Positions 48,895 to 60,002 of a stretch of DNA of 64,000 bases are shown here, piece by piece; the first letter of the stretch is position 1; each line of letters starts with the position of its first letter. Source of the DNA: Laetiporus sulphureus 93-53 (taxonomy: Eukaryota > Basidiomycota > Agaricomycetes > Polyporales > Laetiporaceae); assembly GCF_001632365.1 (NCBI RefSeq), contig NW_024468562.1:4426-68425 (forward strand). The letters are read 5' to 3'. The position numbers and the translations under genes were made by a program. Under the pieces are notes generated by a model. It ran no database searches, had not been told where the DNA came from, and saw nothing but the letters and a program-made list of their open reading frames with translations.

Positions 48895-50197
48895 CGGAGT
48901 CCCATGGTGGACTCGCCGCATGTTACTTGAGGCACCCGTTGGAGCGGTCGAAGTTGCGCTCTGATCGGTATTTCGGGAAGGGATGTGGCGCGGAGTGTCG
49001 GTTTGCATAATACGAAGGGATGGAGGGCTTGGCCGTCGTGGTTGGCGTGGGAAGAGTGTGAGCCATGTAATCCAAGGTGCGCTGTGTAGGATTGCAGAAT
49101 GTATTTGGATCGCAAGGTGCGGTTGGACAAGACATTGAATTGTTGTACTCTAGTTACTTCAAATGCCATAGGCAGACAGTTGTCGGCCCGCACATGTCCA
49201 GACTTTAAAGGCGTGCGGTCGAAGGTTGGCGAGGATGAGCGCCGGAATCTGGTGCCGTCGGATTTCTAGCATGAAATCTACAGTTCATAGCTCCAGCCTA
49301 GAAAATGGTGCGCATGTACCGAAACCATCATGTTAGTCTAATATCCAAAATGCAAGCGAGTCTCAGAAAGGATAAAAAGAATATGTCAGGAACCAAGGAC
49401 CATGATGGTAATGGCATCAGGAGCGCTGTAGGAGCGCTGCAGTCCGCCAGTATCGGCAAACTTGGGGAAGGTGCAACCAATATTGTATGCTGGCCTACTC
49501 GAATGCTGTGCAGAGTCAGAATCTTTTGATAAACACACACAGGCAGCTGGTTTATAGAGTTACGGTCACGTTGCGAGCGGACAGATGATAGATAGGTGCA
49601 ATTTCAACGATGATTATCGACCATTCTTCTGGTGAATGAACAGGCTGGCCTGGAGAGTACGAAATGACGTGTTATGAATTGATATTCGGTGACATTGAAA
49701 GTTATACAGACTGTGTACAACGTTCATATTCAGTTATCGGAGTGGTGCATTGGCAGCTGTCACTGCTGTTTTTGTGTTTTTGTGTCTGCAGAAGTGGATG
49801 CAACTAGTCAATTAGCGAACGTCACTTGGGATAGTTGCCACAGTTACAGAATCCAACTTCGTCTGAAGTGTGGACGAGAATCCGCTGTGGTTTCAGCTTT
49901 AGCTACTATAGGTGGCAAGCATAAAGTTTCCCAAAGCGAGGCAACAGGCGGCAACAGAGCTCAAGTGATCGCTCGTTCGCGTCTGCTCACCACCATAAGT
50001 ATCTTGTTTCGACCGATCTTCTCGCAATCGCTTGACCACAAGGGATCCACAACGTATAAAATCTCAGTTGTTTGCACAGCTGAACACCTCTCATGCCTCA
50101 GATGTCAAACTCAAGCACTCGATGTTTCAACTTTGGACCTCTCGGTAATCGTACATGTACACTGGCAGATACTTCATGCTATCTTCTGGCCCAAATT
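48895..50197. other. 1.3-kb convergent intergenic region
   Basis: Two 3' ends face each other. Frames at 49305-49529 (+) and 49689-50357 (+) are open but have no family features; the latter overlaps SDR exons in antisense. No gene is called. Confidence 0.4.
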
Positions 50198-51443
50198 CTA
50201 CCACTTCTCATGGGCGGGGCGCACTAGCAGAAAGTCAATGATCAGGGAGGCACGGAAATTCATGCAATCGCGGCCAACTCACAGTCAAGCTCCCAGGTCC
50301 ATGCAGATCTGTCCTGGTTTGCCAGATAGAGGTATGACTGACGAATGCGTCAGATAAGTCGGTTGCATGGAAGTACCGAATCATTCACCTTCGCAATGCT
50401 TTCCGGGTCGAGCCGAACATCAGCATTTTCCTTCCACTCTTTGTTCGCGGTAGGATCGGCACGTCGTGAAAGAGAAAGGTCGGTCAGAATGCCTTGAAAA
50501 AGCCCGAACGGCAGTCAGCACATTATTGTCGTCTATAGGATGACCGATTGCTAACCTCCGTCGATAATGGCCTATGGAAGACCACGACAAATGCACCGCT
50601 CAGTTCAAAGGCAATGAGTGACTATGATGCGTACTTACGTGCGCGACCTACAGTATCGATCGTTCGTGAGCTCCCCATGCTTTCCACGAAAAAAGGACTA
50701 CGTACATGGATGTTTTGCTTGCCGAATTCCTTGTTCAGACTCTGGCTGAGAGCCCGCAGTGCGAACTTGCCCGCTGCGAAGGCGCTGGTTGTCACATTGC
50801 CTCTGAGACTCGCGGTCGCTCCTGTGAACAGCAGTGTGCCTCTCTTGCCCAGCTCGTCAATCTGGTTCTCTTTGAACGCCAGAATCACTTGGCGAGAAAA
50901 TGCGAAGGGCGCGGTGATGTTCGCATCCACCACGGTGTTCAGGTCCTGCTCAGTTACATCGAGGAATCCCTTCCAGACTCCGGCGCCCGTGTTCCACAAG
51001 GCCACGCGGATTTCTGGCTTCTCGGAAGTCGACCATTTATACTCCTTGATGGTCTGGACCACAGATGTAACCGCTTCGTAGGAGTATGTTGGGACGGGGA
51101 ACGTGGCAGCCTATGGCAAATATTTAATCAGTAATTGCTGTACTTGATGAATCTGCACTTGCTTCGCCGCCAGCTTGCTTGACGTCTTTCGCTACACTGT
51201 TGAGGTGGTCGGCGTTGCGTGCAATCAAGGCGACTCTGTATCCGGCCCTTGCGAACACGCGGCTGTGATATCATTCGGTGTTAGAGCATATTTTACAGTG
51301 GTTCAGGAGATACATACGCCGTGGCTGCACCGGTGCCTGACAAATTCCAATATGCATTAGCTTCATTTAGAGAAGTGGGGACGACAATCGTCACCTGTGC
51401 CATTTCCAATGCCAGCAATGACGATTACGGGACGAACAGACAT
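50198..51443 (-). CDS. Short-chain dehydrogenase/reductase
   Basis: The ATG at 51441-51443 starts MSVRPVIVIAGIGNGTG, joined across an intron to TGAATA + RVFARAGYRVALIAR, a Rossmann nucleotide-binding start with a modified Gly-rich loop. LWNTGAGVWKGFLDV corresponds to the NAG region, TLLFTGATASLRG to the catalytic-serine strand and FAAGKFALRALSQSL to the helix with lysine; the usual YxxxK tyrosine is Phe here. Further exons give AIIDGG, ILTDLSLSRRADPTANKEW, YLYLANQDRSAWTWELD and, after a last small intron, LRPAHEKW with TAG. The ending matches a fungal SDR subgroup that I recall. With Tyr replaced by Phe the usual catalysis may be changed; the substrate is unknown. Confidence 0.82.
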
Positions 51444-51972
51444 GATGGCGAGCTGTTTCTGGTGTCTGTGGTATGGGGAGGACGAGACGCAAGGATCCTG
51501 GAGCCGATGGTCTGTCTGAGAATCTCATAAAGGGGCTAGTATAGAACCTCGGATGGCCACGTCAGCAACATACGCCAGCTCGGGAGTATCTTGGTCAGCC
51601 CGACCCAGAAGCAATTAATTCCGACAGTTCGGAATATCTCCTTCATTGTGGCTCATGTAGATTGCATCATATTGCACCACGAACAATTAGGGCGCATGAA
51701 TGTCAGCAGGTCCAAACCACACGCCTGGAGCGATATGATAATGTAGAATACTATGGCAAGTACAGTAGAATTCGTTCGCAAGAAGATACAAATGCGCACG
51801 CGACAGTGTTCGATTCAGCGATATTCGTATCATATGACAGAGGATGCAATATGAGGTAGCCACCGTGCTCATTCGAATGCGTGAGAGCGCAATCTGGCGT
51901 GAAAAGTCGAGTACGAATGCACATATAGAGCGCACTGCAATGCACGATCTAGAGACTATGAGGCGACATTCA
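51444..51972. other. Intergenic, SDR upstream / FAB1 downstream
   Basis: About 530 bp between two minus-strand genes; the SDR promoter should lie here. Nothing coding was recognised. Confidence 0.4.
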
Positions 51973-54900
51973 TCACAGGACGCTGGGCAATTGTTTGTAA
52001 TCGTGCGGGACTTCAGTACCATCCAGAGGACGAGACCACTTGTCTGTAGGTGATGATGTCAGCCAATTAGATTGCGTTAGTGCCGTTCAACGTACCCGGA
52101 CACGCAAGGAAGTAGTCATCCATCGCGCTAACAAATCTCTCCTGATATTCGTGAGGAGGAACTACGGTGACCTCCTTTCCGGCACTCAGACCCTGTTTCG
52201 CCTTGTATTCGAGAGTCTTGGCGAAGGTGTAACTACCTATTTTTTGTCAGCATCTGGCAGGACTGACCAATCTGACGAATTACCTATAGTATCCACCAGG
52301 CCGCAAGCGATCAACCTTTTCTCCTCATCTACACCTAAAAGGAGACTATTCTATGGGCTCAGCGACTCAGTCTGCCATCAGAAACGTGCACGGTCACATA
52401 CGAGTAGTCCATGATGTTACTTCTCGCCAGAAAGTCGCAATCTGCCTTGATAGCTTCCTGAAAGACGACTTTAGAGTACGCACGCACGAGAGTCAGCGCT
52501 CTGCGCTGATCTGTGTGAAAAATTCATATCAGTGAATAGCAGAGTTTGCCTGGCTGTGCAATCACCTTCGATCCATTCGCCATCGAACAAAGTCTTCGAA
52601 GCAGAGTTCGATGCTTTGACTTTCCGCCCTTGAATGCCTTTCAAATCGAACGCTTTGGTGACTTTCCGATCGTAGAAGAGATTTTCCATCACCAACAGGT
52701 CGGCTTTCGCCTGTGTTGCGCCGCTTTCTAAATTACGAATCTCGACTGTATAGAATCCCAAAAGCTTCGCAAGGATGGATGGCTTAGTCGCCGTACTGTC
52801 CATATACCGAAAGTAGGATGGTCCCAGCTCAATCAGGACCTGGCTGTAGACAGGCTCTTTCAATTACCGCTTCAACACTGAGGTAGTAATTTCTCACAGA
52901 TCTGCTACGTTCCAGGCATTAACGAGGGTCTTGATGATGAACTGGTCATCAGCCGTCTTCCAAAACTCAGACTTGCTCTTTCCACCCTCCGCGGCCCAAT
53001 CGGCGCTTCGAGCCAGGCTCCGAATGTATACGTCTTCTATGCCACATCGCCGACGGAGTGCATCGAATTGCGTCGCATAGTACACAGTACAACTGAACTT
53101 CAGTCGCTTACCAATCGTCCAGTCGTACTTGATATGCGGCCGATCGTCAATTGCAGGAGACTCCGTGAATAGCAGGCCATGGTGGGGGGATGCTGGCCGC
53201 GGGCGTTGAGACTCCCCAGGGGCAAGCATGTACCTCATTGCACTAGCCAACGTATTGGTGAACGAGTTAGTGATAGATGACGATGTAGCCGGAGGTATAT
53301 GCGCATGCTCTTCTGACTTTGAGTGCTGTTGATTGGGCTGCTTCGAAGGAAGCGGCGGAGGCATATCGTTGCGGTAGGAGTTTACATCGGCGTCAGCGGT
53401 TGCACTGCTGTCGGTCGAGATGATGGAAGCAGTCTTGCCTCTTCGGATATTCGTCTCGACGAAGCCAGATGAAGAGGTAGGGGTTTTCGGGCCCGAATAC
53501 TGCAATGAACTTGGGAGAGCCAAATTCGACTGTGCGCCTAGACTCTGCAGAATCTTGTCAGCAGAATCTGGTAGACTATTCAAGTGTCCGCCCGCAGCCT
53601 GCATCGATAGCTCCACAGCTGGCTTGACTCGAGCAGAAGGTGGTATAATCCCTCGGCCTTTCGCGCTTGTATTCGAACTGTCGGGTCTGCTGGTCGCAGA
53701 GATGGGCGAATCGGGGCTCGCTTTATGCCTAAGGGCCTCTCGGAACGAGATCATGGAGGACGAATCCTTCGGATGTTCCTTGCGACTGATTACTGCAGAG
53801 AATGCTTCCGGCTCTTGCCATACAGTGTCATCTCTGTCAGGATCAGGCTGGTCTGAATGTGAAGGTAGTAGCCGTCCAAAGGGAGATCCCGCACGGAAGA
53901 ATGATGAACGAATCTCGTCAACGACAGGTGTTGATGGCCCTACCGGTGGCATCGTTGGTCGTTGTGCCGGGTTCGACATAGCGGCTAACTCCCTATTGTA
54001 ATCCATTGAACTGGGAAAGATAAGTATTGACATGACAGCGCGAGCCTGTTGACGAACGTACCTGAGAGTAAATGCTATGATGCTCCCCCAATCGTCTTCC
54101 TGGACAATGACATTTCCTCCAGGTACTGCGTGGCAGCCACTTCGCCACCAGTCAGGCTCTGTGACGAGCGGAAATCCGGTACTCCGCAAGCTCTTGGACA
54201 AATATGACGAGTGTTTGACCTCCCACGCTGACAACCGTTTCGAAGCTCCACGGGCAGCGGCCTGGAAAGAGCGACGTACGTTGTTGAGAGCCACGGATGG
54301 CGTTCTAGACAGCTCTGCGTACAGGTTTTGCTCTTCCTTCTGGAATGCATGGCGCAGACTAGATAGCAGCTGAGCAGGGTCTTTGCCCAAAGAATTCGTC
54401 GAAGACCTGGCAGAGGTGGATGACAACGACATCCATGAACCGGATATAGTTTCTGACGCTGTTGAACTGATTGCAGGGAGAAAATGTGCCAGCTGACCGT
54501 CACTGATGGGCGCGATAGTGGGGGTGGAAGAAGGCAATCGGGACAGAGATGCCTTAGGCGTGATCACGCCCGACTCGTCAAGCGGATCGTAAGCGATATC
54601 TTCTGAAGGTAACCGCGGTAACGCTTTAGCACGTGTACTGCAGGTGTCGGCAATGAAGTTCTCCTCCTGAGAGTGCGATCAACATATGAGTCTATACGTC
54701 CCCGTGACCCTAAGCTCACCAACTTGTCAATGTGGTCGGACAACCCTTGCCACCATCGCATAATCTCCCGTCTCAGAGCGCGTCGATCGCCATCCAGAGA
54801 GGGCTTATCGTTATGTGTATTCGGAGTCGCGGATGAACCTTTCTTATCCGAGCTCTTGTCAAGCCCCCGGCGGCGCACGATCTGCAGACGGGGCACCCGC

Positions 54901-57115
54901 AGCTCAAAGATATCCTCAACCTTCGATAGTGAGAAGGTGACAGTGCGTGACTTGCATGCGAATCTGCGGTGTATGTTCAGACGCGTCCTGGGAAGAGGCG
55001 TATCTTCTTGAGGCCACGGGCGAGGAGGGATGGTCGTATGCTCACAAAGCGGCGGTGTGATCGCACACAGCACAGGAGAGTATATTAGGAGTTCCAAGTA
55101 TTTCCCGAACGAATAGAGGCTGTCTCAACATCGGCGACATAAGTCAGTGCAAATCGGATGGAGACAGAGAATGTGCCAGACGGTGGATACTCACTATGTG
55201 CCGTCGGACATATGTTCCCTTCGCGTCTCTCGACCACACACCGCGCAACTTTCCCACATCAGAACAGCATCGTCTTCTGGTGAAGAATCTTTTGCGGAAG
55301 AGCTTAATAGGTTGACCGTTGCAACAATCCGCACACCTCCGTGTATCCACCGCAAATCGTGGTCGCCCTGCAAGAACTGACAGCCTGGCTGATTGCAAGG
55401 TTCCTCTGCAGTGGCGCACAATCTCGAGATCACTTCGCCTAGACTCTCGTCTGCTTCGGCACCTCGACGATAATATCGATACGTGACCCATGTCATCCGG
55501 TTGCCGCAGGCGGTGAGCCGCGGAGGGACCACCGCTGATGACGAAGATGCCGTACCCACCGGCGTCGGAGGCTGCGGCGTGATCAATGGCAGCGGAACGT
55601 GCGCGGAGTACAGCAGAGATATTCCCTGTTGTCGCACGAAGCCTGACATACCCACCATGCCCCTACCCAGCGATTCTTTGCATTCCCAGCCCAAGAGGCT
55701 TTTCAGTGCAGCTTTCTCGTCAGCAGTCAGACGTCGGTCCGGATCCTGACTTTCCTTCTCTGTGAGAGAAACCAGCACACTTGGGAGGGGCATGAGTAAG
55801 CCTGGGGATGTGGAGAGCAAGTCCTTATATGCATCTATGTGTTTCAGTGCTGCCAGAAGCGGGTGTTGCGTAGCGGCTTCATCGCTATTCCGTGGGCTGG
55901 TCGCGTCCGGGGATGTAGAAGACATGAAAGAGAACCGCCTCGGCCGCTGTTTGTTGGCTTCGATAGAGGGCTGCGAATAAGGCGGATGCACTAGAGGCAG
56001 CTCCAGTGAGCCTCGCCGTGCCAGCGTCGGCCCAATACTCGCCGCATGATGCAACAACGTCTCAGTCTTTTTGGAGAAGAAGGACCAGATACCGGAAGCG
56101 ACGGTGCTTTCGCGCTTTGGCGGCTTCGATTCCAGAGATGGTCTTAAGACAAGCGGCGCGGACGCAAGAGCGGACTGTGCAGGCTTTGGGAACTTGATTT
56201 CCACATGTGAGTTGGATAGCAGGTGCTGTTCGAGGAGCAGTGCGAGGTAGAAATATAAGCATACTCGGAGGACTTTGGATATTGTTGCATGCTGGGCGGC
56301 AGAGGCAGTTCCCTTCAACCGAAACGTGCCTCCGACTATCAGCAAGCAGTCTTCGTTCGCTACCTTGTAGAGGCGGACTTCAATTGCCTCAGCATAAGCT
56401 CTTCGCGATGACTGAACTACTCACCATCCCATTCATCCAACCCATAAAGTATATTACGCACCTCCTCCTGTCCAACCTCCGGAAAGGCGAACGTGTTGGG
56501 TGTAAATACACACTCCAGCCATTGCTGCGTCAGAGTGGAGCCCACGTCGCTGGACGACGGCACGATGGGTTGAGCATACGGCTCCATCATGAGTAAGAGG
56601 TGCTTGATGGATGGCTTCGGCATTTGCTGCACTACATGAGTTGAGGACAACTCCCGGAGCTGCTGCAACAGGACGACAAGGCTCGGCGGTGTCTCGCGAG
56701 ACGAACCGTGCTCAGATGCAGATTGTTTACTTTCCGGATCGTTGACCTTGCTCTCCGACGCCATCTTTGAAACCAACTTCGGCTTTGTCTTCTCATTCTC
56801 ACCTTTCTTCTCTAGTCTTTGCTGCATTCTGCGCGCATTCCTCTCCACTTCTCGCCTCTTTCGGGCGTCCCTGGCTCGCCTGAATCCAGGCAACCACGCA
56901 CCCTGCGAGATACTCGTACCGAGTTCACACAGGGCGCTTATCAGCGCGGTTGCCCATTGCTCCTGCTCCCGTACTATTCCCTCCTCTCGCAAGGTCTGCA
57001 AAACGAATCGCCGGAGATGCGCGCGAGAGTCGACAGTCAGCACGCTTAGCTGTTGTCGGTGCGGGGGAACATGCGGTAGCGGTTTTTCGCCATGGCTAGC
57101 CATAGAAGTGAACAC
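51973..57115 (-). CDS. FAB1: Fab1/PIKfyve-type PI3P 5-kinase without visible FYVE domain
   Basis: Fab1 makes PI(3,5)P2 on vacuole and late endosome membranes. The first ATG region is MFTSMASHGEKPLPHVPPHR at 57115, followed by HLRRFVLQTLREEG. The CCT-like domain appears as GGTFRLKGTASAAQHATISK...LRVCLYFYLALLLEQHLLSN. The Cys-rich part has EEPCNQPGCQFLQ, HDLRWIHGGVRIVATVN and MWESCAVCGRETRREHMSDG. The C-terminal lipid kinase has VIVQEDDWGSIIAFTL, GKRLKFSCTVYYATQFDALR, VLIELGPSYFRYMD, DLLVMENLFYDR, FDLKGIQGR, NIMDYS + LLLGVDEEKRLIACGLVDTI and ends in DKWSRPLDG...KQLPSVL. Kinase motifs are intact. No FYVE zinc finger lies before the start, and the early CCT region is unlike the standard one. A farther 5' exon is possible but there are only 430 bp to the next gene. 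Confidence 0.85.
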
Positions 57116-57544
57116 AATAAGATGAGGCTACCATCAGCAGTCAACGCTGTTGTTTGTATAAGAGAGACGGCAAGCCTGGAGGACAGTGAACGAACGTTAC
57201 ACTGCAGACGCCACAATTTATGGCAGGAAATATGCACTATAGTCCTTTTAGGACCTCAGGCAAAAATGAAGTATCAATTTAAAGTTGTTTCAAAGCGAGC
57301 TCTTAATTGGAAATATGTGACACCAGTTGTCACAGAGGTGAATTTCCAAAGGCAAGACCAAACTAAATTTGTTAGCCATATTTCACCGTGAATGCTGGCG
57401 TCAGTGTCATGTATTCCATAGGGTCGCGCTCAAGCGTATGCAGCCATCAGGACGGTTCAAGCGGGCATTGAGCTAAACAAAACATCATGTCTCTTTGTTA
57501 CAACGGAAGACGATCCGAAGTCATGTCTATAATACACAGCAACA
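57116..57544. other. FAB1 upstream region
   Basis: About 430 AT-rich bp between the FAB1 start and the 3' end of the cyclophilin gene. No FYVE-type Cys pattern was seen on the minus strand. Confidence 0.4.
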
Positions 57545-58629
57545 TTACATCTCGCCACATTCTATATGCCATGTCCAGATGTCGACGAGGACCGCCGTCA
57601 GTCAGTTTTTGAGACTCTGATGAGAGAACGGACGTACCTACTATTTTCACGGCCAGCTTCGGCCTATTGTTCGGGCCCGTGGGCACGTTCTCAATCTTTC
57701 TTAGTGTGAGCATTCCATCAATCACTCTGCCAAAGACGACATGCTTCCCGTCGAGGAAATCGCACTTGGCTGTTGTGATGAAGAACTACAGGTATAACAC
57801 GAGCGTTGATGAGTGTATAGCCTTCCTATTGAACAGAGAGACATACTCACCTGGCAGCCATTCGTGTTCGGGCCTGAATTTGCCTGGTAAGGGAGTCATG
57901 AGTTTCGATCTACAGCGCAACCAATACACGATCGCACCATGGACAGAAGCCCAGGACCGGTGTGCTTTTCCTGGAAGTTCTCGTCCTGAAACGTTATGAT
58001 CAACTTCTGGATGCTTCTGAATTAATGCTCCGTGAACGTACAGGGAACTTGTCACCGTAAATGGAGAACGACCCAGTGCCATCGCCCTTGATAAAGTCAC
58101 CGCCTAGGATCAACAAATGACAATGAACGGTGCCCACAACATTCAGCCGAAAGATTGACGTACCTTGACACATGAAATTTGGGACACTACCCATCGCGTA
58201 AGAAGTTGGATCAGAACGCACGTACACGATAGCTGAACTGCTTCGACTTACACTCTAAGTCAATTGAACTTGTCAGAAAGTACTGGCTAGGTGATTCATC
58301 GGGCATAGACCTTCTCACCTGTGGAACGTCGCACCTTTGTAACCTTGTGGCCGAGAGTTTACTCTATAGACGAGATTAGCATATGATCACCTGCAAGCGC
58401 ACCAGACGGACCTCTCAGGTGCAAGCAATAGGATATTCACCTGTACTCCCCAGTGCACAATTGCCTAAAGTTCTCTGCAGTCCTGACTTCCACGTCAAAA
58501 ACAAACAGAGTTATTCTTCGCTACTCACTTCGGCACAATGTCGCTGAAAAGCTCCATCTTCAGACGACCCGCTGGGGTCTCTCCAATGTTTATATCCATG
58601 AACACGATTGGTCGGGTGGTCGACGACAT
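57545..58629 (-). CDS. Cyclophilin H-type peptidyl-prolyl isomerase
   Basis: Several short exons make a single-domain cyclophilin. It starts [20 protein letters not shown] at 58629, then [81 protein letters not shown] and [18 protein letters not shown] small last exon adds ECGEM with TAA at 57545-57547. The ending and the length are those of PPIH, which binds the U4/U6.U5 tri-snRNP in the spliceosome. FMCQGGDF contains active-site residues of the isomerase. The gene is divergent from DIB1, another tri-snRNP protein. Confidence 0.87.
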
Positions 58630-58835
58630 TATTGCTGTGGGTCTGCAGGAGACAAACTCGAAATGAGAGAAAATTCTGCGGGGCAGGCACTGAGAGTCTG
58701 AGATAGAGGTCAGTCAATGAAATAGTCCCGATTGTGGCAATTTCGAGAATGGCAAATACGGACAAACAAAAGGACGTTAATATTACAATCGCCCTTCATT
58801 CCTGCCATCTGCTGCTGCTTAATTCGTGCCGAAAG
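58630..58835. promoter_or_regulatory. Bidirectional promoter, cyclophilin H / DIB1
   Basis: Only 206 bp separate the two start codons, so both genes must use the same interval. No named binding site was recognised. Confidence 0.6.
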
Positions 58836-59547
58836 ATGTCCTACTTCCTCCCGCATCTCCCCTCCGGCTGGCACGTTGACGAGGCCATAAAGTCTGAGGA
58901 AGACCGTGTGGTTGTCATTCGATTCGGCCATGACTGGGACAGCCAATGTATGACGATGGACGAAACGCTATACTCGGTTGCGGAGAAGGTGCAGAATTTC
59001 GCTGTGATTTACCTCGTCGATATTACAGAGGTTCCAGATTTCAATAAGGTGCGTAGATTTGAGTTCTGGTAGCTTTGAAACGTCCACTAATCCTCGGCTT
59101 TCATCGCCACAGATGTACGAGTTGTATGATCCTTGCACCGTGATGTTCTTCTATCGGTATGTTCTATGCTCCAGTCCACCCAGACATAAATCTTATTCCC
59201 CAAAACTCAGCAACAAGCATATTATGATTGATCTTGGAACTGGTAACAACAACAAGATGTATGTCTGGTCATCCATGAATTCGATGCTCTTACTGATCTA
59301 CGCTCTTACATCAGTAACTGGGCAATGGACAACAAGCAAGAGGTTAGTTCTCCTGTTTGAGTAATGAATCGGCCATATTGACAATCATCACACTTAGTTG
59401 ATTGATATCATCGAGACTGTGTACCGTGGTGCGTCCAAAGGCCGCGGTCTTGTTGTCTCTCCCAAAGGTATATTCTTCCAGTCCTCACGAGTCGAATTGT
59501 AACTTATGCCGCTCCTTGCAGATTATTCCACTCGTTACAGATATTAG
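58836..59547 (+). CDS. DIB1: U5 snRNP thioredoxin-like protein DIB1 (Dim1/TXNL4A)
   Basis: Dib1 is a small thioredoxin-fold protein of the U4/U6.U5 tri-snRNP, released at spliceosome activation. The frame starts MSYFLPHLPSGWHVDEAI and continues RVVVIRFGHDWD, YLVDITEVPDFNK, MYELYDPCTVMFFYR, NKHIMIDLGTGNNNK, INWAMDNKQE, LIDIIETVYRGASKGRGL and DYSTRYRY with TAG at 59545-59547. These agree with the family along its whole length of about 142 residues. Introns are short and one splits the RYRY end. It is head-to-head with cyclophilin H. Confidence 0.95.
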
Positions 59548-60002
59548 TTATGGACAGTCACCATCATACCTAAACTTTCGTCGTCCGCCTGTAATCACAG
59601 CATAGTCCGCCTGTATACCATCTGAAATAGAGAGCACCTCACGGTGGAATTTTGCGCAAGGCGAGTGGAGATATGCTATATGTTTCGCTATGCAAGCGCA
59701 ACAGGTAATGCTTCCGATTTATTGCTGCTGCTCACTCACACCCGTAGAATCTCATCCATTCGGAAAATAGGGTACAATTTCCGCTCAGCTGAATCCTTCG
59801 GCCTCGCATGGCGAACGTACTGGAAGCAGTACATCCACGTCTCCTATCATGCAATGTGATCGCGCAGTTCCATTCGCATATTCTGCATATTCAAGTCGGT
59901 GCTGATGTTACAATATTGGTGAAATGAGAATAATGTAGATTCGTCCGATGCATGTCCATCAACTATACAACCGGTTCTTTGCTAGGTCCTTCCACCGAGA
60001 GA
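59548..60002. other. Convergent intergenic region, DIB1 / ABC transporter
   Basis: Two 3' ends face each other. A 71-aa frame at 59644-59859 (+) has no family features. The exact 3' end of the transporter is uncertain, so part of this stretch may be its UTR. Confidence 0.4.

Noticed and set aside
48895..50357. Gene at 49689-50357 (+)
   Set aside because: Composition is not protein-like, it overlaps the 3' exons of the SDR in antisense and has no recognisable domain.
53420..54001. 193-aa plus-strand frame inside FAB1
   Set aside because: It is antisense to a continuous FAB1 coding exon and has no motif.
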